Assembly (NCBI GenBank): GCA_943330925.2
Contig: CALQJP020000052.1
Span: 1-10,428, forward strand
Length of the DNA stretch: 10,428 bases
Source of the DNA: Chryseobacterium gleum
GTDB taxonomy: Bacteria > Bacteroidota > Bacteroidia > Flavobacteriales_D > Sanyastnellaceae
Reading direction: 5' to 3'
Shown: piece after piece, positions 6,674 to 10,428 of the stretch
Layout of the letters: every line of letters begins with the position of its first letter
How positions within the stretch are numbered: position 1 is the first letter of the stretch
The notes under the pieces: model-generated
Databases searched by the model: none
What the model saw: only the letters and a program-made list of their open reading frames with translations
What the model was told of the DNA's origin: nothing
Position numbers and translations under genes: made by a program

Positions 6674-8740
6674 ATGAGCGAACCAAAACGATACCTCGTA
6701 ACCTCCGCACTGCCCTACGCAAATGGCCCTTTGCACATTGGCCACATTGGCGGTGCCTATCTGAATGCCGATATTTATGTGCGTTACCTGCGCTTAAAAG
6801 AGAAGGACGTTGCATTCATTTGCGGCAGTGATGAGCACGGAGCTGCTATCACGCTTCGTGCAAAAAAAGAAGGCAAGACCCCTCGTGAAATCGTGGATTA
6901 CTACCACGAATTGATGAAGAATGCCTTTGCAGACTTTGGTATCTCGTTCGACATCTACCACCGCACCTCTTCCGAAGAGCACAAGGAAATGTCGCAAGCC
7001 GTTTTCAAAAAACTGGAGGCGAAGGGCAGTTTTGAAGTAGAAACATCACAGCAGTATTACGATGAAGAGGCAGGTCAGTTTTTGGCCGATCGTTACATAA
7101 TAGGCACATGCCCCAACTGTTCGAGCGACAAAGCCTATGGCGACCAATGCGAGAAGTGCGGTCGCTCACTGAGCCCGCTTGAACTGATTGACCCCAAATC
7201 GACACTAAGCGGAAGCAAGCCTGTCTTGAAAGAAACCTCGCACTGGTATTTACCCATGGCGCATCATGAATCGTGGATACGCGATTACATCGGCAAAGGA
7301 GAATATCAAGGGAAGCATCACCACGACCCGAAAGAATGGAAGGCTCACGTAGTTGGCCAATGCATGAGCTGGGTGGATGGTGGATTGCAAAGTCGCGCCA
7401 TGACACGCGATTTGGATTGGGGCGTACCCGTGCCGGTAGCAGGCGCCGATGGCAAAGTGCTGTATGTGTGGCTCGATGCACCTATCGGGTATATCACCAA
7501 CACAAAAGTATGGGCCGATAAAAACGGAAAGAACTGGGAAGATTACTGGAAGAGCGACGACTCGCGTCTCATCCATTTCATAGGCAAAGACAACATCGTA
7601 TTTCACTGCATCATTTTCCCGATCATCTTAAAAGAGCACGGCGATTTCATTCTTCCGCACAATGTGCCCGCCAACGAATTCATGAATCTGGAAGGCGATA
7701 AAATTTCGACTTCCCGAAACTGGGCCGTATGGTTGCATGAATACCTGGAAGATTTCAAGGGCCGTCAGGATGAGATGCGATATGTGCTTTGCTCCATCAT
7801 GCCCGAGCAAAAGGATAGTGAGTTCACCTGGACCGACTTCCGTGACCGCGTCAACAATGAGCTGGCCGATATTCTCGGTAACTATGTGAACCGTGTGTTT
7901 GTGCTCATGCACAAGTACTACAATGGTGTTGTGCCCGCGTTGGAAGGCGCTGCTTCCGAAGCAGAGTTAGCAGCAGCAACAGAAGCACGTAGGGCATACG
8001 AAGCCGTGGGAAAGGCCATTGAACAATTCAAGTTCCGCGAAGCACTTGCTGAGGCCATGAACATTGCGCGAGCCGGAAACAAGCTGCTCACCGAAACCGA
8101 GCCGTGGAAGCTGATGAAGACAGACGCCGCAGCGACGGCCCGCATTCTTCATGCATGCCTCAACATGGTTGCCGATGCAGCAGCAGCGCTGAGTCCGTTT
8201 TTACCCTTCACCGCAACGAAAATTATGGATGCGCTGCAGTTGAATCAACGCACCTGGGATGGAGTGTTGCAAGCAGAACAAATAAGCGCGGGACACACGA
8301 TTGGTCAATTGCCCATACTTTTTGAGAAAATCACCGATGAAGTAGTCGCTGCACAAGTAGAAAAACTTGCTCAGCGACAAGCGCAAAACAGCGCTGTTGT
8401 AGAACCCATCAAAGAGACCATTGACTTTGAAACGTTCCAAAAGCTCGACTTGCGAATTGTAAAAGTGCTGGCCGCCGAAGCAGTTCCGAAAACGAAAAAA
8501 CTGTTGAAGCTTACTATCGATACCGGCGTTGATAAACGGACGGTAGTGTCGGGCATCGCCGAGCACTATGCACCTGAAGATGTGGTAGGCAAGCATGTGC
8601 TGTTTCTCGCCAACCTCGCGCCTCGCGCTATCAAGGGAGTTGAAAGTGCAGGAATGATATTAATGGCCGAAAACCCACAGGGTCAACTTTCCATTCTCAA
8701 TACAGAGCGCGAGCCAACCACAGGCTCTACCGTAAAGTAA
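6674..8740 (+). CDS. metG: Methionyl-tRNA synthetase with C-terminal tRNA-binding domain
   Basis: Cytoplasmic class I enzyme of 688 residues that charges initiator and elongator tRNA-Met. The HIGH signature is at residues 21-24 (GPLHIGHIGG). The inserted zinc knuckle has cysteines 146, 149, 159 and 162, with the same Cx2C-x9-Cx2C spacing as the E. coli enzyme. The KMSKS position reads KISTS at 343-347 (GDKISTSRNWAVW), a variant I recall from Bacteroidota. The anticodon-binding helical region follows to about residue 560. From about 583 to the end is an EMAPII/Trbp111-like oligonucleotide-binding domain (IDFETFQKLDLRIVKV ... SAGMILMAE), which in E. coli also mediates dimerisation. I chose the ATG at 6674 (MSEPKRYLVTSALPYANG); an upstream in-frame ATG at 6623 would add 17 unrelated residues and begin inside the inverted repeat. 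It is the only plus-strand gene here and ends 4 bp from the convergent hydrolase gene. Confidence 0.97.
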   Translation: MSEPKRYLVTSALPYANGPLHIGHIGGAYLNADIYVRYLRLKEKDVAFICGSDEHGAAITLRAKKEGKTPREIVDYYHELMKNAFADFGISFDIYHRTSSEEHKEMSQAVFKKLEAKGSFEVETSQQYYDEEAGQFLADRYIIGTCPNCSSDKAYGDQCEKCGRSLSPLELIDPKSTLSGSKPVLKETSHWYLPMAHHESWIRDYIGKGEYQGKHHHDPKEWKAHVVGQCMSWVDGGLQSRAMTRDLDWGVPVPVAGADGKVLYVWLDAPIGYITNTKVWADKNGKNWEDYWKSDDSRLIHFIGKDNIVFHCIIFPIILKEHGDFILPHNVPANEFMNLEGDKISTSRNWAVWLHEYLEDFKGRQDEMRYVLCSIMPEQKDSEFTWTDFRDRVNNELADILGNYVNRVFVLMHKYYNGVVPALEGAASEAELAAATEARRAYEAVGKAIEQFKFREALAEAMNIARAGNKLLTETEPWKLMKTDAAATARILHACLNMVADAAAALSPFLPFTATKIMDALQLNQRTWDGVLQAEQISAGHTIGQLPILFEKITDEVVAAQVEKLAQRQAQNSAVVEPIKETIDFETFQKLDLRIVKVLAAEAVPKTKKLLKLTIDTGVDKRTVVSGIAEHYAPEDVVGKHVLFLANLAPRAIKGVESAGMILMAENPQGQLSILNTEREPTTGSTVK

Positions 8741-8744
8741 CAGA

Positions 8745-9803
8745 CTATGCGTGGGTCGATTTGCGTGTGCCCGATATAGGGCTTTGTGCCTTTTGCTGTT
8801 CGAAGCAAATATTGCTGAGTTCACCCAGCACCGCTTTCAAATCTTCCATGCTCTTGCCTTCGGTCATAATGGTAATCGCATACGACGCAGAGCCACGGTA
8901 AACGATTGCCGATTCATGGAGTTGAAGCAGATCGCTCGTAGTGAAACGCTCGCCAAACTTGTGTGCCACCTTGTTATTTGAGGGCACTCCCTGAATAATT
9001 CCCTGCTTGAAGTCGGACTTGGTCAACAAATCCAACGCGTACTCCGAGTAAAGCGAACTCAAATATGAAGCGTTGTAGAGAATTCTGAAAAACTTCGACA
9101 TATCGACCGGTGACATTCGGTAAAACAAATCCTCCGCATCCTGCACAGGCACCGACAATTTCATGAATAGATCATCGTAAAGTTCCTTGTTGTAAATGGA
9201 GAACAGCATGCTTGTCGCATCATTGTCGCTGAACAGAATCATACGCTCAAGTAATTGCTGAACTGTATACAATTTTCCAACTTCCATGGGCTGTTGCACA
9301 GGAACAAACACTTTGATTTTCGAGGCCGTTTGAAATTGAATTTTTTGCTCCAGTAATGTCTTGTCGCGCTGCGCCTGCTTCAGAATGGTCAACAACAATG
9401 GCACCTTCATCATACTCCCGGGATAAAACAACTCGCTTCCATACGCAGAAGTCCAGTGCAGCGAGTTCAACTCTTTGTAATACACAGATGCCCGAGAAAT
9501 TTTACCCGCTGCTTTTTGACCATCTATGTAATCCGTCATCCGCTGTTTCAAGGATTGCAGAGCATCGCTTTCGCAACTAACATCTGCATATAAAAATGGC
9601 TTGGTTAAACTCGGTGAGTTGTCGCGTATGATGGATACATCATCGCAAGGCAGATTAGTCGAGATGTCTGCGACTTGTGTTATCGGTTGCTCAGAATCGG
9701 CCTTTTTCTTAGCATCCAGGGCAGGTTTCATTGCCAGCCAAGTGATGCTAGTTGCAGCCAGCATGCCCAAGAGCATGAGGGCTACCCATTTTCCACTACT
9801 CAT
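8745..9803 (-). CDS. Membrane-anchored serine hydrolase, class A beta-lactamase fold
   Basis: Protein of 352 residues with a hydrophobic segment at about 6-25 (WVALMLLGMLAATSITWLAM) and no lipobox, so probably an inner-membrane anchor with a periplasmic catalytic domain. A low-complexity linker runs to about residue 80. The catalytic domain shows the serine beta-lactamase/PBP motifs: SMMK at 130-133 (nucleophile Ser130, Lys133), SDN at 192-194, and KFG at 282-284 where class A enzymes have KTG. The spacing between SXXK and SDN (62) is close to class A (60). I see no counterpart of the ExxLN motif that carries the deacylating Glu166; the region just after SDN goes directly to a TTP-like segment (MSPVDMSKFF, 230-239). 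It is therefore more likely a peptidase, esterase or PBP-like protein than an active beta-lactamase. I chose the ATG at 9803, because the in-frame ATG at 9896 adds 31 residues unlike a signal and would place the -7 box at 9848-9855 inside the gene. Confidence 0.83.
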   Translation of the reverse strand: MSSGKWVALMLLGMLAATSITWLAMKPALDAKKKADSEQPITQVADISTNLPCDDVSIIRDNSPSLTKPFLYADVSCESDALQSLKQRMTDYIDGQKAAGKISRASVYYKELNSLHWTSAYGSELFYPGSMMKVPLLLTILKQAQRDKTLLEQKIQFQTASKIKVFVPVQQPMEVGKLYTVQQLLERMILFSDNDATSMLFSIYNKELYDDLFMKLSVPVQDAEDLFYRMSPVDMSKFFRILYNASYLSSLYSEYALDLLTKSDFKQGIIQGVPSNNKVAHKFGERFTTSDLLQLHESAIVYRGSASYAITIMTEGKSMEDLKAVLGELSNICFEQQKAQSPISGTRKSTHA

Positions 9804-9847
9804 ACAATTCTTACAGGTTTGTCGCCACTTCCAGATAGCGAGGGTTC

Positions 9848-9855
9848 CAAAGTTA
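9848..9855 (-). promoter_or_regulatory. Candidate Bacteroidota -7 box upstream of the serine hydrolase gene
   Basis: On the minus strand the sequence TAACTTTG matches the Bacteroidota primary-sigma -7 consensus TANNTTTG exactly. It would start transcription near 9841, giving a leader of about 38 nt before the ATG at 9803. I do not see a TTTG or TTG -33 box at the usual distance upstream, so support is partial. The rest of the 209-bp gap between asd and this gene (9804-10012) holds T-rich runs after the asd stop codon but no clear terminator hairpin and no small gene I can support. Confidence 0.35.
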
Positions 9856-10012
9856 ATAACGTCAGCGGCATATTTGCTTTTCCTTTTCGACAGCATTTAT
9901 CATATTCTTGAATTGCTGAAAAAAGAGAAAGACACTAACAAGTTGAACGGTAGTGATTTTCAACCTGAACTTTGCCGCTAATAAAAACAACTGTCGAACT
10001 AAAAAACTTGGG

Positions 10013-10428
10013 TTAGGGTTTTATCAAGCCGCGTTCTAAGAGATAATTGGCTATCTGAACCGCATTGGTAGCGGCGCCCTTGCGAAGATTATCGCTCACA
10101 ATCCAGCAATTGATTGCATGCTCGTTTGACTCATCTCGTCGGATTCTTCCCACAAAAACATTGTCCGAATTGTGGGCATGAATCAGCGGCATCGGATATT
10201 CAAAATTCATGGGTTCATCCAAAACCACCACGCCGGGAAACGAATGGAGCGCAGCGCGCACCTCTTGCAAGTCGGGGACACGTTCAAACTCCATATTGAC
10301 CGACTCGCTGTGCCCACCCATGACCGGAACGCGCACGCAGGTAGCTGTAACTTGTATAGAATCGTCGCCCATAATCTTCTTGGTTTCGTTCACCATTTTC
10401 ATTTCCTCCTTGGTGTAGCCATTGTCCA
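10013..10428 (-). CDS. asd: Aspartate-semialdehyde dehydrogenase, C-terminal part (partial)
   Basis: The last 137 residues of a cytoplasmic NADP-dependent enzyme that reduces aspartyl phosphate to aspartate semialdehyde, the branch point to diaminopimelate/lysine, methionine and threonine. The reading frame stays open through the right edge, so the N-terminal NADP-binding domain and the catalytic cysteine lie outside the window. Visible are the family's DNGYTKEEMKMVNETKKI segment at the edge and CVRVPVMGGHSES, which carries the substrate-binding Arg and the active-site His (fragment residues 32 and 39). KGAATNAVQIANYLLE near the end belongs to the cofactor-contacting C-terminal helix. The gene ends with TAA at 10013-10015. 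The serine hydrolase gene follows on the same strand after 209 bp, probably as a separate transcript because of the gap and the candidate promoter. Confidence 0.95.
   Translation of the reverse strand, partial: DNGYTKEEMKMVNETKKIMGDDSIQVTATCVRVPVMGGHSESVNMEFERVPDLQEVRAALHSFPGVVVLDEPMNFEYPMPLIHAHNSDNVFVGRIRRDESNEHAINCWIVSDNLRKGAATNAVQIANYLLERGLIKP

Noticed and set aside
7005..7481. Minus-strand open frame of 158 codons opposite metG
   Set aside because: It covers the metG zinc knuckle and catalytic core, and its protein is Arg/Ser/Cys-rich with no family resemblance.
9942..9964. GTTGAA-N11-TTCAAC inverted repeat downstream of asd as its terminator
   Set aside because: A 6-bp AT-rich stem without an adjacent T-run; too weak to call.
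10010..10020. GGGTTAGGG, resembling a telomere repeat
   Set aside because: Fewer than two units and partly inside the asd stop region; coincidence.

Overview
This is chromosomal housekeeping DNA from a member of the Bacteroidota, probably a Cytophagales-like lineage. The clearest evidence is the small IPExxxVDY-family protein directly upstream of pyruvate kinase, a protein family I know only from Bacteroidota. Supporting signs are the lack of recognisable Shine-Dalgarno sequences before any start codon, an IleRS and a MetRS of the forms usual in that phylum, and a lysine/alanine-rich protein start (probably DksA/TraR-like) just after ileS. I saw no tRNA, rRNA, CRISPR array, insertion sequence or phage gene.

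Layout, left to right. A minus-strand block fills 1-6578. In transcription order it reads: an LD-carboxypeptidase (ldcA-like), the IPExxxVDY protein, pyruvate kinase (pyk), isoleucyl-tRNA synthetase (ileS) and the first 30 codons of the Lys-rich protein, cut by the left edge. The IPExxxVDY-pyk gap (8 bp) and the ileS-Lys-rich gap (10 bp) suggest co-transcription. The pyk-ileS gap holds a striking inverted array of 8-bp GTGAANNN units. A 95-bp divergent spacer with a 7-bp inverted repeat separates ldcA from metG (methionyl-tRNA synthetase), the only plus-strand gene. metG converges with only 4 bp to spare on a minus-strand gene for a membrane-anchored serine hydrolase of the class A beta-lactamase fold. 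After a 209-bp gap, the right edge cuts a minus-strand aspartate-semialdehyde dehydrogenase gene (asd) of which only the C-terminal 137 residues are visible.

The genes serve core functions: tRNA charging (ileS, metG), the last step of glycolysis (pyk), murein peptide recycling (ldcA) and the aspartate pathway to lysine/diaminopimelate, methionine and threonine (asd). The most notable points are the 8-bp-period inverted array, the altered class I signature in IleRS (GIHH in place of HXGH, reported to give very high mupirocin resistance), the potassium-independent signature in pyruvate kinase, and a beta-lactamase-fold protein that appears to lack the deacylating glutamate. I found no clearly new multi-gene system; the repeat array is the best candidate for something undescribed.
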